Shown here one piece after another: positions 44,135 to 54,023 of a stretch of DNA of 64,000 bases (positions are counted from its first letter, which is position 1; each line of letters opens with the position of its first letter). Below the pieces are notes generated by a model, which saw only the letters and a program-made list of their open reading frames with translations, searched no databases and was not told where the DNA came from. This DNA comes from CAVRUD01 sp963724285 (GTDB lineage Bacteria; Chloroflexota; Chloroflexia; Thermomicrobiales; UBA6265), in the NCBI GenBank assembly GCA_963724285.1, contig CAVRUD010000023.1:65189-129188 (forward strand). The letters are read 5' to 3'. The translations under genes and the position numbers were made by a program.

Positions 44135-46525
44135 CTAGACGAGGCCGTGACCGACCGCCGCGGTGATCGCATCGCGGCGGGAACTGACGCCGAGTTTGTT
44201 GTAAATGCTGGCGACGTGGCTCTCGATCGTGCGCGGTGAAAGGGACAGCCGGTCCGCGATCTCAGGGGCCGTCCAGCGGTGCGCCAGCAGGGTCAGCACC
44301 TCTCGCTCCCGGCGGCTCAGGTCCCCCGGTGAACGCGGAGACGGGGCCAGCGGTGGGGCGATCGGGCGTGACACCGGAGCAGCAGACGGTACGGCGGTTT
44401 CGCCGGTACCGATGGCCCCCGCGATTGTTTTCGCTTCGGTGATCGCCGCCTCGACAGGGAGCGCGCGACCTGCCTCGAACCAAACCGCGAACTGCTCGGC
44501 GCCAAGGTGGGCGAGCGCGTCTCTCCTCGCGCTTTCGGCGATCACGCGCCACTTTTCTAACTGGGGAGCGGCAGAGCCAGCTCCGGTCTGCTGCCAGACC
44601 GCCTCGATCATGCCCAAAAGGTGTGCTGCCCATTCGGCGTTGCCTCGGTCCATTGCGAGACCGGCCAGCCCCGCCAGCGGGTAAACGGTCCGCAGCGTGA
44701 ACCTGGTTTCCGCGTGCACTTCGAGGGCTTTCCGATAACTGTCGGACGCGGCAGATGCGTGGCCCTCCTCCTGATCAAGCAATCCAATCACCGTCAGACA
44801 TTTGCTGAACGCATATCCTCGATTTCTTGCCTTCGAGGCATCCCGCGCCTCTTCGATCATCCGTCGTCCGCGCTCGACCTCACCCAGACGCGTGAGCGCC
44901 CATCCAAGGTCGGCGAGCGTGGCCAGGTGCAACGGAGAATCAGGGCGAGCGGCGGCGATGCGTTCCAGAGCTTCTTCCAAGAGGGGGACGACCTCGCCCC
45001 ATGCCTCCAGGCAATACGCGATGTTCCACGCCCGAACGAAGAGCACCTGCGAGACTCGATATTCTTCTCCCGAAACGGTGCGGGCGAGGCGTTCCGCAGC
45101 GGTGGCGAGCTCCAGGGCACGCTCGCAATCACCGACTTCCTGGACCAGCAAGGCAAGATCGATCATCGCTTTGGCCCGGGGGATCGGCTCCGCACTGCGT
45201 CCTCGTCCGAGCGCATCAGTGAGGCATGCGATTCCTTCCGCGAGTCGACCGCGGTTCTGCCAGAACTCGGCGACCAATGACGCCAACCAGGATTCGCTGC
45301 TGGCGTCGCCGGTGGCGGCAAAGTAGTCGAGTGCGGCCCGAAGATTTGGGTACTCAACTTCAAGCGTGTCAAGGGAACGACCAGGGCTCGTCCCGTACAT
45401 GCCGCGTTCGGCTTGTTCCGCAAGCTCAAGGAAGTATGCCGCGTGGGCTTTGCGCGACGCGGCCATATCGCCTGACAGCGCCAGGCGTTCCACGGCGAAT
45501 TCGCGGACAGTTTCCAGCATTCCGAACCGGACGGATTCACCGAATCGCTCGACACGCTGGACAAGGTTCTGGTCGACCAACGTTCCGAACATCGCCGCCG
45601 CGGTGATCCCGTCGCCGCCCACCACGGCCAGCGCCGCCTCCGCCTCGAATCCGCCAACGAAGACGGCGAGGCGACGGAAGACGGACTGTTCGCCGGGGGT
45701 GAGCAGGTCATAACTCCAGGCGATCGTGTCGCGCAGCGTGCGCTGACGGGCGGGCGCGTCGCGGTCACCGTCGGCCAGGGCCCCGAGGCGATGCTCCAGA
45801 CGCTTTCGGAGTTCCTCGAGGGAGAGGTGGCGCAGACGGGCGGCCGCGAGTTCGATGGCCAATGGCAACCCGTCAGTCCGCCGGCAGATATCCGCCACGG
45901 TCGCTGCGTTCGCTTCGGTGAGTGCAACCCGTTGGTTGGCCGCCCGCGCGCGTTGGGTGAACAGCGTGACCGCATCGAACCGGCCGAGGAGGTCGATATC
46001 CGCGACGGCGTCGCCCGCCGGCAGGGGGAGTGGCGGGACCGGCAACAGGTGCTCCCCCCGAACGCGCAACGGCGCCCGGCTGGTAGAGAGCACCTGGAGC
46101 GCGGGGCACGAGGCAAGCAGCGCCGCGATCTCGGGAGCCGCCGGCAGGACCTGCTCGAAGTTATCGAGCACAAGCAGGACCTGTCGGGCCTTCAGGAACG
46201 CCGCAACCGCGGCGAACGGAACCTGATCCCCCCTCGGACGCACCCCCAGGACCTGGGCGATGGCGGGCAAGACCAGGGCTGGCTCTCGGACAGGCGTGAG
46301 ATCGGCGAAGTAGGCGCCGTCGGCGAACGATGGCGCAGTCTCCCGAGCGACCGCCAGCGCCAACCGCGTCTTGCCGACGCCGCCCGGCCCCGTGACCGTC
46401 ACGATCGGCGCGGCGTCATCCAACAGAAGTGTGCGCGCGGCCGCTAGCTCCGTGATCCGGCCGACCAACGGGGTACGCACATAGGGCAACTCGCCTGTTG
46501 GCTCCGGCGGCGATGTCGATGTCAC
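44135..46525 (-). CDS. STAND ATPase with TPR and C-terminal LuxR domain
   Basis: I choose the GTG at 46525 (GAGGAGCC upstream), giving 796 residues; the frame is open to an ATG at 46666. Walker A GPGGVGKTR lies at residues 46-54 and Walker B in LLVLDNFEQVL. GLPLAIELAAARLRHL, the winged helix and MFGTLVDQNLVQRV follow. Helical repeats continue to the LuxR domain at the end (LSRREREVLTLLAHRWTAPE, VSSRRDAITAAVGHG). It is slightly less GC-rich than the paralogs. It is divergent from the secreted-protein operon at 46724, with a perfect palindrome in the gap, so it is a good candidate to control that operon. Confidence 0.92.
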   Translation of the reverse strand: MTSTSPPEPTGELPYVRTPLVGRITELAAARTLLLDDAAPIVTVTGPGGVGKTRLALAVARETAPSFADGAYFADLTPVREPALVLPAIAQVLGVRPRGDQVPFAAVAAFLKARQVLLVLDNFEQVLPAAPEIAALLASCPALQVLSTSRAPLRVRGEHLLPVPPLPLPAGDAVADIDLLGRFDAVTLFTQRARAANQRVALTEANAATVADICRRTDGLPLAIELAAARLRHLSLEELRKRLEHRLGALADGDRDAPARQRTLRDTIAWSYDLLTPGEQSVFRRLAVFVGGFEAEAALAVVGGDGITAAAMFGTLVDQNLVQRVERFGESVRFGMLETVREFAVERLALSGDMAASRKAHAAYFLELAEQAERGMYGTSPGRSLDTLEVEYPNLRAALDYFAATGDASSESWLASLVAEFWQNRGRLAEGIACLTDALGRGRSAEPIPRAKAMIDLALLVQEVGDCERALELATAAERLARTVSGEEYRVSQVLFVRAWNIAYCLEAWGEVVPLLEEALERIAAARPDSPLHLATLADLGWALTRLGEVERGRRMIEEARDASKARNRGYAFSKCLTVIGLLDQEEGHASAASDSYRKALEVHAETRFTLRTVYPLAGLAGLAMDRGNAEWAAHLLGMIEAVWQQTGAGSAAPQLEKWRVIAESARRDALAHLGAEQFAVWFEAGRALPVEAAITEAKTIAGAIGTGETAVPSAAPVSRPIAPPLAPSPRSPGDLSRREREVLTLLAHRWTAPEIADRLSLSPRTIESHVASIYNKLGVSSRRDAITAAVGHGLV

Positions 46526-46620
46526 GACAGGCTCCTCGATACGGTAGCCGCGCTGCCGAAACCGACACCGGTCCGGACCAATTCGCGGGCGTACCGGCAC
46601 GAGCAAAATTCGGTATCGCG

Positions 46621-46639
46621 ATCCGTACATTGTACGGAT
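46621..46639. promoter_or_regulatory. Perfect palindrome between divergent genes
   Basis: ATCCGTACATTGTACGGAT has 8-bp perfect arms around a 3-nt centre. It lies 96 bp upstream of the regulator's GTG and 85 bp upstream of the secreted-propeller gene. The size and symmetry suit a dimeric LuxR-type or TetR-type regulator. The flanking sequence is AT-richer (CAAAATTCGGTATCG), as expected for a promoter. Confidence 0.6.
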
Positions 46640-46723
46640 GTGCGTGTTGGCGATCGAATCGACCATGGGAATCCTGCCCCCCGGCGGCTTGCGGGCATCG
46701 ACCCCAAGGATGGAGAAGGATCC

Positions 46724-47893
46724 ATGAACCGTTTTCGATCGTCGTTCGTTCTAGCCGTGCTCCTACTTGCGGTCTCCTCGTGGTCTGCGTCCACGATCGC
46801 CCAGGAGGCGACGCCGGTATCATCCGGTGCGGTGTCCACCATCGCCTCCGGCCTGACCAACCCCCGGGGATTTGGCTGGGGGCCCGACGGCTCGCTGTAC
46901 CTCTCCCTGGCCGGCACGGGCGGGGAGACACCCGCTACCATCGACGGCGCCGAGATCGGCGTCTATGGCGGTCCGACTTCGTCGGTCGTCACGATCGCAG
47001 ACGGGTGTGCCGATCCGCTGGTTGAGGGCCTGCCATCCGGCAACTGGCGCGATGCGGGCTGGATTTGGGGCGCCCATGCCGTCGCGTCGCTCGACGGTCA
47101 GCTCTACATCCTCTCCGCCGGCGGCGGGATCGACTTCGGCAACCCCGACCAGCCAACCGCCGTCCTGCGGCTCGAGGACCACGGCACGGTGACCGTCGTC
47201 GCCGACCTCTCCGCCTGGTCCGCCGCCAACCCGCCCACCTTTATCCCGCCGGATTACAACCCCAGCGGCTCCTTCTTCGACATGGAATCCGACGGCGAAC
47301 GCCTGTGGCTCAGCGAGGCCGTCGGCGGCCGCTTAATGACCGTGACTCAAGACGGCACTATTGCCCTGATTGCCGACGTCTCCGAGGGGCACATGGTCCC
47401 GACCGGGCTGGCACTCGCGCCAGAAGGCGGCGCCTACCTCGGCTTCCTGACGGCCGTCCCCTACCTCGACGGTGGCTCCAAGGTGGTCCACGTTGCGCAG
47501 GACGGCACGGTCACCGACCACTGGACGGGGCTGACCGCCGTCACCGACATCGCGATCGGCCCAGACGGCGCCCTCTATGCCGCCGAGATGGCGACCGGCA
47601 ATCTCGCCGATCCTCCCTACACGCGGACTTCGAGCGGGCGCGTGATCCGCATGACGGGGCCCGACAGCGTCGAAGAGGTGGTCACCGGCGCCGACTATCC
47701 CTCCCATATCGGATTCGGACCAGACGGCGCGCTGTACCTGACCCTGCCAGCCTTCGGCGATGGCGATGGGGTCGGCCTGGGTTCGCTCCTGCGGATCGAC
47801 CTCGCCGCCGGGCTGCCGATCTCGCTCGCAGAGCACCAGGATCTGACACAAACCTGCCAAGTCAGCACCCCGATTGCGAGTCCTGCCGCCTAA
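46724..47893 (+). CDS. Secreted ScyD/ScyE-like beta-propeller protein
   Basis: The ATG at 46724 follows AGAAGGA; 389 residues. A Sec-type signal (SSFVLAVLLLAVSSWSAST) comes first. The mature part has repeated propeller motifs (TNPRGFGWGPDGSLYLSLAG, PTGLALAPEGGAYLGFLTA, VTDIAIGPDGALYAAEMATG, PSHIGFGPDGALYLTLPAFG). This is the pattern of the ScyD/ScyE family, named after cyanobacterial scytonemin genes but widespread elsewhere with unknown roles. It is the first gene of a co-directional row (46724, 47942, 48676) and reads away from the STAND-LuxR gene. Confidence 0.85.
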   Translation: MNRFRSSFVLAVLLLAVSSWSASTIAQEATPVSSGAVSTIASGLTNPRGFGWGPDGSLYLSLAGTGGETPATIDGAEIGVYGGPTSSVVTIADGCADPLVEGLPSGNWRDAGWIWGAHAVASLDGQLYILSAGGGIDFGNPDQPTAVLRLEDHGTVTVVADLSAWSAANPPTFIPPDYNPSGSFFDMESDGERLWLSEAVGGRLMTVTQDGTIALIADVSEGHMVPTGLALAPEGGAYLGFLTAVPYLDGGSKVVHVAQDGTVTDHWTGLTAVTDIAIGPDGALYAAEMATGNLADPPYTRTSSGRVIRMTGPDSVEEVVTGADYPSHIGFGPDGALYLTLPAFGDGDGVGLGSLLRIDLAAGLPISLAEHQDLTQTCQVSTPIASPAA

Positions 47894-47941
47894 CCGGACC
47901 GCGCCCCAACCTTCCCTCAGGCTCTCCGGAGGTTCCCGTCC

Positions 47942-48667
47942 ATGCGAAGGTGCGCCATAATCCTTTCTCTCATCGCAACGATCTTGACCGTGCGCGTCAC
48001 CGACGCACACGACGCTGCACCGACGGGCACACCCCCCGCCGCCCGCCCGCTGCTTCAACTCACGTTGGACGAGTTGGCCCCCGATCACGACGTGATCGTC
48101 GGCGTCATTCGATCCACCTTCCTGCCTGGCGGCGAGTTGGGTCTCGGAGCCGGCACGGGGCCAACCATCGTCTTTGTGGAATCGGGCACCATCGTCGTTG
48201 CGTCGGATGAATCCGGATCCGTGCCCGACGTTGTCTGCTCGGGCGAATCGGGGTCTCCCGAATGCCATGACGACGACTTGGCGGCGGGTGATGCGCTGAT
48301 CGTGCCGAGTAATACGCAGGCAACGATCCGCAACGCGGGTGCAGCGCCGGCAACGACTCTGACGCTGTTCAGTGCTGAGGACGCCCGAACGACGGTCGAG
48401 CGCGACGTCGCACAGGCGATCCTGGTCCGTCTCGTGACGATGCCCCCACCGACGCCGCTCACGTTGACACTCGCGCGAGCAACGATCGAACCGGCAGAGC
48501 GGTTCTCCCTCCCACCCGACCCAACCGTGACCGTGCTCGCCGTGGTCGAGCGGTCTCAGGCGTTCTCGTTGAGCGGTGACGAGATCAACCGTGGCAAGGA
48601 GCCGATCGATATCTACGTGCTAACACTCGACCCACTGACGGCCGCCGGCCGCTCCTGGCGGCCGTAG
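47942..48667 (+). CDS. Secreted cupin-like protein
   Basis: The product is 241 residues. A short signal peptide (IILSLIATILTVRVTDA) is followed by two cupin-like modules: FLPGGELGLGAGTGPTIVFV, then DDLAAGDALIVPSNTQATIR, and a weaker copy around RATIEPAERFSLPPDP. His metal ligands of active cupins are missing, so binding rather than catalysis is likely. GGAGG lies 12 nt upstream. It stands 48 bp after the propeller gene and 8 bp before the SnoaL-cupin gene, clearly one operon. Confidence 0.75.
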   Translation: MRRCAIILSLIATILTVRVTDAHDAAPTGTPPAARPLLQLTLDELAPDHDVIVGVIRSTFLPGGELGLGAGTGPTIVFVESGTIVVASDESGSVPDVVCSGESGSPECHDDDLAAGDALIVPSNTQATIRNAGAAPATTLTLFSAEDARTTVERDVAQAILVRLVTMPPPTPLTLTLARATIEPAERFSLPPDPTVTVLAVVERSQAFSLSGDEINRGKEPIDIYVLTLDPLTAAGRSWRP

Positions 48668-48675
48668 GAACCCCG

Positions 48676-49890
48676 ATGCGCAGGCTCATCGCTCCCTGCG
48701 CCTGCGCGCTCGCCCTGTTCACCGGGGTGTGGGCCGGTCAGGCGTACACCCTCTTCGCCCCGCTGGGCCCGATCGGGGCCGAGCACACACCGTCGCCTCC
48801 CGTAGCCGACACCGTCTGGAGCTTCTACGATGCGATCGATCTCTTCTTTCGTGCCGGCGATGATGCCGCCCTCCGTGCCGTTGTCTCTCCCGAGTTTGTC
48901 GACCACGTCGACACCCCGGGCTCCCTCGCCAACCGCGAAGGGTTCTTCGGGTACCTGGCTTCCCTGCGCACGACCCATCCCGCGCTCCGCCTCGTCCCCA
49001 CGGACGTGATCGCCCAGGGAGATCGCGCCATCGCCGAGATCACCCTATCCGGCGACACCGGGGGCGCCATCAAGGGCATCCCCCTTGGCGGGCCGCCACC
49101 GTGGCCGGAGGTTGAGATCGTCCGAGTCGAGGACGATCGGATCGTCGAACGCTGGGGTGGCCCGGCCGGATACGCCTCATCCACACCGGTCTTCTCGGAG
49201 GCGGTAATAGCCCCCTCCCGTGGCGCCCTGCTCCCGTTCTTGCACCGCGTCACGTTTGCGCCCGGTGCGAACGACGCCAACCTGGATCGGTTTGACCCTG
49301 CGATCGTGACGGTCGAGTCGGGCCAGATCAACGTCGGCACCCCCTCCAGAACCGAGAGGTCGGCGCCAATGGAGACCCAGACACTTGGACCCGGCAACAC
49401 GCTCGCCATCACCGAGAAAATGGACCTCGAGATCAGCAACCGAACGGACGCACCCGCGGTCATCCTCTTGCTCAGCCTCGCCCAACCGGCCCAGATGCCC
49501 ACGAATTTCAGTCCGATCGATGCAGACGATAGCATCGAGATATGGGGCCTGGCCGGATACGGGACGGTCGCGGCGATCGCGACAACGGGTGGGCTAAGGG
49601 CCGAAATGGCCGAGGTAACCCTTGCCCCGGGGATGCGGCTCTCGACCCACGACACGGGCCTGACCGAATTCGTCGTGGTCGAAGCCGGCACGCTCACCGC
49701 GGCGATAGACGGGCAGTCGGTCACCACATGGCTGCGGGATCCGCGCGGACGCCAGACAGTCCCCGGTTCCTACACAGAGTTAGCCCAGGGGTTCGGCCTT
49801 TCCGTGTCCGGAGAAGGGGCCTCGACATCCTACCGCAACGAGTCTTCCGATCCGGTCACATTCCTACTCGTGACGCTCTCTACTCGTTAG
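48676..49890 (+). CDS. Secreted SnoaL-like plus cupin-like fusion protein (paralog 1)
   Basis: This 404-residue protein begins 8 bp after the preceding stop. The N-terminus MRRLIAPCACALALFTGVW, then GQAYTL, is a membrane-export segment shared almost exactly with the protein at 54127. Residues about 45-165 form a SnoaL-like NTF2-fold (VWSFYDAIDLFFRAGDDAAL, FVDHVDTPGSLANREGFFGY). About 180-270 and 285-400 are two cupin-like barrels (LGPGNTLAITEKMDLEISN; VTLAPGMRLSTHDTGLTEFV). Active-site His/Asp pairs of SnoaL cyclases are not obvious. A ligand-binding secreted protein is the cautious reading. Confidence 0.75.
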   Translation: MRRLIAPCACALALFTGVWAGQAYTLFAPLGPIGAEHTPSPPVADTVWSFYDAIDLFFRAGDDAALRAVVSPEFVDHVDTPGSLANREGFFGYLASLRTTHPALRLVPTDVIAQGDRAIAEITLSGDTGGAIKGIPLGGPPPWPEVEIVRVEDDRIVERWGGPAGYASSTPVFSEAVIAPSRGALLPFLHRVTFAPGANDANLDRFDPAIVTVESGQINVGTPSRTERSAPMETQTLGPGNTLAITEKMDLEISNRTDAPAVILLLSLAQPAQMPTNFSPIDADDSIEIWGLAGYGTVAAIATTGGLRAEMAEVTLAPGMRLSTHDTGLTEFVVVEAGTLTAAIDGQSVTTWLRDPRGRQTVPGSYTELAQGFGLSVSGEGASTSYRNESSDPVTFLLVTLSTR

Positions 49891-50047
49891 GCCCGACCAA
49901 CCAGCGTTCGTCGGTTGGGCTGTTGCCCGAGCGACGCTGCCCCGGGTCGATATGAAATCTTCGTGCTCACGCCCCGCCATCCTCGGCTACGATGCGGCTC
50001 CGGGCGCCGGACAGCGACCCGGCATCGCATCCGAGGAGGACCCCATC

Positions 50048-51325
50048 TTGGCGCCGGCGAACCAAACGGAGACAGCGAGAGCAGCCCGAGCGCGCTCCCA
50101 GACCCCCACCATCGGCTGGAAGATCGAGCAGCCGGAGTACGTCGACCGGGTCGCGAAGGTCCGGGTGGCGATGGAGACGCGGGGGCTGGACGCCCTGGTC
50201 CTCTTCCATCCCACCCGGATGGCGTACGTCTCCGGCTTCTTTCACATTCCCACCGAGCGGCCGATGGCGATCGTCGTTACGCAGGGCGGGCTCAGTGGCG
50301 GGCTGGGCGGGCTCATCCCTCTTCTGGAGCGGGAGCATATCCAGCGCTCGCCCGGGGTCGACCGGGTCAAGGTGTACGGGGAGTATCCGTATGGCGGCGG
50401 CAAGCACCCGATGCTCCACCTCGTCGACCTCCTCACCGAGATGGGGGTCAACGCCGCCGGGAAGACCGTCGGGTACGACAGCGACGGCTACGGCGATATC
50501 TGGGGCTACACCGGTCCGCGCCTCTCGGACGTGATCGATCCTGGCGTGAACACGGTCTTCGCCCGGGACCTGGTCGATACGATCCGGCACGTCAAGAGCC
50601 CGGCGGAGCTCTATTTCATGCGGGAAGCGTGCATCTGGGGCAACCTGGCGCACCGGTTGATGCAGGAGAACATCACCCTGGGCCGGACGGAGATGGACAT
50701 CTCCAATGAGGCCAGCACCCAGGCCAGCCGGATGATGGTCGCCGCCCTCGGCCCAACGTATCAACCGGTCGGCCACTTCTCCGGCCAACCGGCCCACGCG
50801 ATGTTCCACGCCGGCGCGAATACCTCCCTGCCGCACGGCTTCTCCAACGCGGTCGGGCTGCGGCGGGGCGACATCCTGGTGACGGGCGCCTGCGCCTACA
50901 TCGCGGGGTTGGAGTCCGAGCTGGAGCGGACGATGATCATCGGCGAGCCGACGCCGGAGTTCGAGAAGTACTTCGGGCTCATGCTGCAGCTGCAACAGGT
51001 CGGGTTCGACGCCCTCCGCCCCGGCCGCACCTGCGCCGAGGCCGAGGCGGACGTGCAGCGGGCCTACAAGGACCTCGGCGTGGCCAAGATGCAACGCCAC
51101 CACACCGGCCACGGCATGGGGATGGAGGGGCACGAGTCGCCCTTCATCGACCTGGGGGACCACACGGTCATCCAGGAGAACATGGTCTTCTCGGTCGAGC
51201 CGGGCCTGTACGTCCCCGGGATGGGCGGCTTCCGCCACTCCGACACGGTGGTCATCACCGCCTCCGGCGCGGAGATCTACTCCACCTACCCGCGGGATCT
51301 GGAGAGCCTCATCGTGTGGGTGTAG
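50048..51325 (+). CDS. Creatinase-like M24-fold protein lacking the metal ligands
   Basis: GAGGAGG precedes the TTG at 50048; 425 residues. An N-terminal creatinase domain (MAYVSGFFHIPTERPMAIVV) is followed by the pita-bread M24 domain. The metalloenzyme ligands are largely replaced. The first Asp strand reads GDILVTGACAYIAGLESELERT (Asp lost, second Asp as Glu). GHGMGMEGHESP keeps His. EPGLYVPGMGGFRHSDT has Ser or His where the last Glu should be. The LERT and GFRHSD pattern matches creatinase-type C-N hydrolases more than aminopeptidase P. The substrate is unknown. It is co-directional with the operon before it, 157 bp after the SnoaL-cupin gene. Confidence 0.82.
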   Translation: MAPANQTETARAARARSQTPTIGWKIEQPEYVDRVAKVRVAMETRGLDALVLFHPTRMAYVSGFFHIPTERPMAIVVTQGGLSGGLGGLIPLLEREHIQRSPGVDRVKVYGEYPYGGGKHPMLHLVDLLTEMGVNAAGKTVGYDSDGYGDIWGYTGPRLSDVIDPGVNTVFARDLVDTIRHVKSPAELYFMREACIWGNLAHRLMQENITLGRTEMDISNEASTQASRMMVAALGPTYQPVGHFSGQPAHAMFHAGANTSLPHGFSNAVGLRRGDILVTGACAYIAGLESELERTMIIGEPTPEFEKYFGLMLQLQQVGFDALRPGRTCAEAEADVQRAYKDLGVAKMQRHHTGHGMGMEGHESPFIDLGDHTVIQENMVFSVEPGLYVPGMGGFRHSDTVVITASGAEIYSTYPRDLESLIVWV

Positions 51326-51484
51326 CCGGTCGGCATCACCTGCTTGGAAATTCGGTCCGGGCGGCGCCGGCAAGACGCAATCGGCACGTCTGGGGGAAGA
51401 GGTGGCCACCCGGTCCGATTGACAGCCGGTCGGGCGCGGCCGATGATGGAGGAGAACTCACCTCCGCCATCGTAGGGCCTTCCC

Positions 51485-53989
51485 ATGGCTGATCCGAGCC
51501 GAACCCAACTCGTCGCCTTGGTTCCGTTACCCGACCAGGCTACGGCCCCCCTGCCGGTGCCGCCCACCTCCTTCGTTGGGCGGGCGCGGGACGTCGCCGC
51601 CGTCGCGGGGCTTCTGCACCGCGACGATGTCAGCCTGGTCACCCTGACCGGGCCCGGCGGCGTCGGAAAGACGCGGCTCGCGGTCGAGGCCGCATCGCGG
51701 GAAGCGCACGGGTTCGACGAGGGCGCCGCCTTCGTCTCGCTCGCCCCGATGACCGACGCCGGCCTCGTCGGTCCGGCCGTCGCCTTGGCGTTGGGCGTCC
51801 GGCCGGCCGGCGGCCGGCCGCTGATCGCCCAGCTTGCGGCCGTTGTCGGGACGCGGCGGCAACTCGTGGTGCTCGACAACGTCGAGCAGGTCTTGGACGC
51901 CGCGCCGCTGCTGGCGAACATCGTCGCCGCATGCCCAGGGTTGACGTTCCTCGTCACAAGCCGCGAACCGCTGCACGTGGCGGCGGAGCATGAGTACCCG
52001 GTGGCGCCGCTATCGTTGGATGACGATCCCGAAGGCGGATGTGCGGGACGCCGTCACGCTCTACGAGCAGCGCGCCCGGGCCGTCCGCCCGGACTTCGCC
52101 ATCACGGCCGAGAACAGGAGCGCGGTCGCCGCGCTCTGCGCCAGGCTGGACGGGTTGCCGCTGGCGATCGAGCTGGCCGCGGCTCGGATCAAGGTCTTTT
52201 CGCCCGAGGCGCTGCTTGCGCGGCTGGATCGCTCGGACGGCGCCCACCTGGGCCTGCTGACCGGCGGCCCGCGCGACGCGCCCCGCGGCTGCGGACCCTG
52301 CGCGATGCCATCGGTTGGAGCCACGACTTGCTCGCGCCCGCCGAACAAGCGCTCCTCCGCCGCCTGGCGGTCTTCGCGGGCGGCTTCACGCTCGACGCGG
52401 CCGAAGCCGTGGGAGGGGGGCAACGCTATCGCGTTGAGGGGGACAAAGCTGACGCTTTGTGGGGGACAGCCCTGCGGGCTGAGGGGGAGGGGGGGAGGGA
52501 CGAAGACGACGGTCTCCTCTCCGCCTCTCCCCCTCACGGCGATAGCCGTGCCCCCCTCAGCGCCGCAGCGCTGTCCCCCTCGGTCCTCGACGGCATCATC
52601 TCGCTGGTGGACAAGAGCTTGGTGCGGTCGGAGGCACGCGGTGACCAGGAACCGAGATTCGGGATGCTGGAAACGATCCGTGCCTACGCCCTGGAGCGCC
52701 TGACCGCCAGCGGCGAGGAGGCGGCAGTCCGGGATCGGCATGCGGCCTGGTGCCTGGACCGAGCCGAGCGGGTCTGGACGGTGATGTGTGGCGTGGCCGA
52801 GCACCTGCTCTGGCAGCGTCGCGTCGACCGTGAGCGCGACAACATGCGGGCGGCGCTGGCCTGGCTGGAGCGGGCCGGCGACGGCGAGCGGTTGCTGCGG
52901 CTGGTGGTCGCCCTCGCACGGTTCTGGAGCATGGGCGGCCATCGGGTCGAAGCGACGGACTGGTTCGAGCGGGCCCTGGCGTGCGGCCGGGACGCGCCGC
53001 TGGAGCTACGCGGCCGGGCGATGGCCGGACTCGGCCACCACCTCGAACGGCAGGGGCGCTACGAGCGAGGCCGAAACCCTGTACGAGGACGTGCTGGCCA
53101 TCGCCCGCGAGGCTGGGGACCCGCTGGAGTACGCGCACGCCCTGCACTGACTCGGCGTGGTGGCCCTGAACCAGGGACGTTATCAGGAGGCAACGCCCCG
53201 CTTCGACGAGGCGCTGGCCATCCTTCAACGGCTCGGGAACGAGCGCGCGCAGCACTGGATTTCCTACCTCCAGAGCGTCGTTTCCTACGCCGCGACGATT
53301 TCGCCCGGGCGCTCGCCCAGGCCGAATCCGCGCTGGCCGGGCACCGCCGGCTCGGCGAGATCGACGGTATCGCCATCGCCATTGGCGTGCTGGCGCCCCT
53401 GTGTTGCGAGCAGGGGAACGCCACGCGGGCCGCAACGCTGCTGGCGGAAGCCTTGCCGCTCTGGAGCCAGATCGGCAACAACGAAGGGATCGCCGAGTGG
53501 TTGGGCGGGGTCGGCAGATTGGCGGACTGCCGCGGCCGGTTCGTCCACGCCGCCCGGCTGTACGGAGCGGCGGAGGCGGCCTTCGACGCCGCCGGTGTCC
53601 CTCAGGTGGTCCCCCCTCCTGCCCAGCACCGGCGATCCGTCGATCGCGTCCGGGCCTCGCTGGGCGTGGACGCGTTCGCCGCCGCCTGGGCCGCCGGCCG
53701 GGCGCTGCCGCTGGAACAGGCACTCGCCGAGGCAACGATCGAGCTGGACACCGCCGCCGCCCCGGCCACGTCGCCCGGCGCGAAGACAAGCACCGCCGCA
53801 GGCCTGACCCCGCGCGAGGTGGAGGTTCTCCGCCTCCTCGCCGCCGGTAAGACCGACCGCGAGATCGGCGAAACCCTTTTTGTCAGCCGCCGTACCGCCG
53901 CTACCCATGTGCGCAACGTCCTCGCCAAGCTCGACGTGGGCTCACGCTCCGCCGCCGCCGCCCACGCCGTTCGCCTCGGCCTGGCCTGA
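51485..53989 (+). pseudogene. STAND ATPase with TPR and C-terminal LuxR domain, several frameshifts
   Basis: This is one open reading from ATG 51485 to 53989, but homology hops frames. The proper sequence runs to about 52035 (Walker A GPGGVGKTR near residue 58). It then lies in another frame to about 52285 (YEQRARAVRPDFAITAEN, GLPLAIELAAARIKVF), and back in frame through the winged helix. It leaves again from about 53065 to 53290, where that frame contains a TGA (53148-53150) after LEYAHALH, and then is in frame to the LuxR end (LTPREVEVLRLLAAGKTDRE). The linker carries the hairpin array at 52421-52573. Decay or indel errors could explain this. A divergence in function is not suggested. Confidence 0.8.
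52421..52573. repeat. Intragenic array of five short hairpins with varying stems
   Basis: There are five hairpins with 6-7-bp perfect stems: CAACGC/GCGTTG (52421-52436), ACAAAGC/GCTTTGT (52443-52460), CAGCCC/GGGCTG (52467-52481), CACGGC/GCCGTG (52535-52550) and CAGCGC/GCGCTG (52558-52573). The spacer is GAGGGGGA-like for the first three and its complement (TCCCCCT) for the last two, so the two groups are inverted around a G-rich to C-rich centre. Unit spacing is 22-24 bp. The array is translated as a 55-residue linker between the winged helix and SVLDGIISLVDKSLV. Confidence 0.7.
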
Positions 53990-54023
53990 CCGTCTGCACA
54001 GATGACATAGATCAAACGGATTC

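Noticed and set aside
32997..46525. A biosynthetic gene cluster driven by LAL-type activators
   Set aside because: No synthase, NRPS, PKS, terpene or RiPP genes occur between the regulators.
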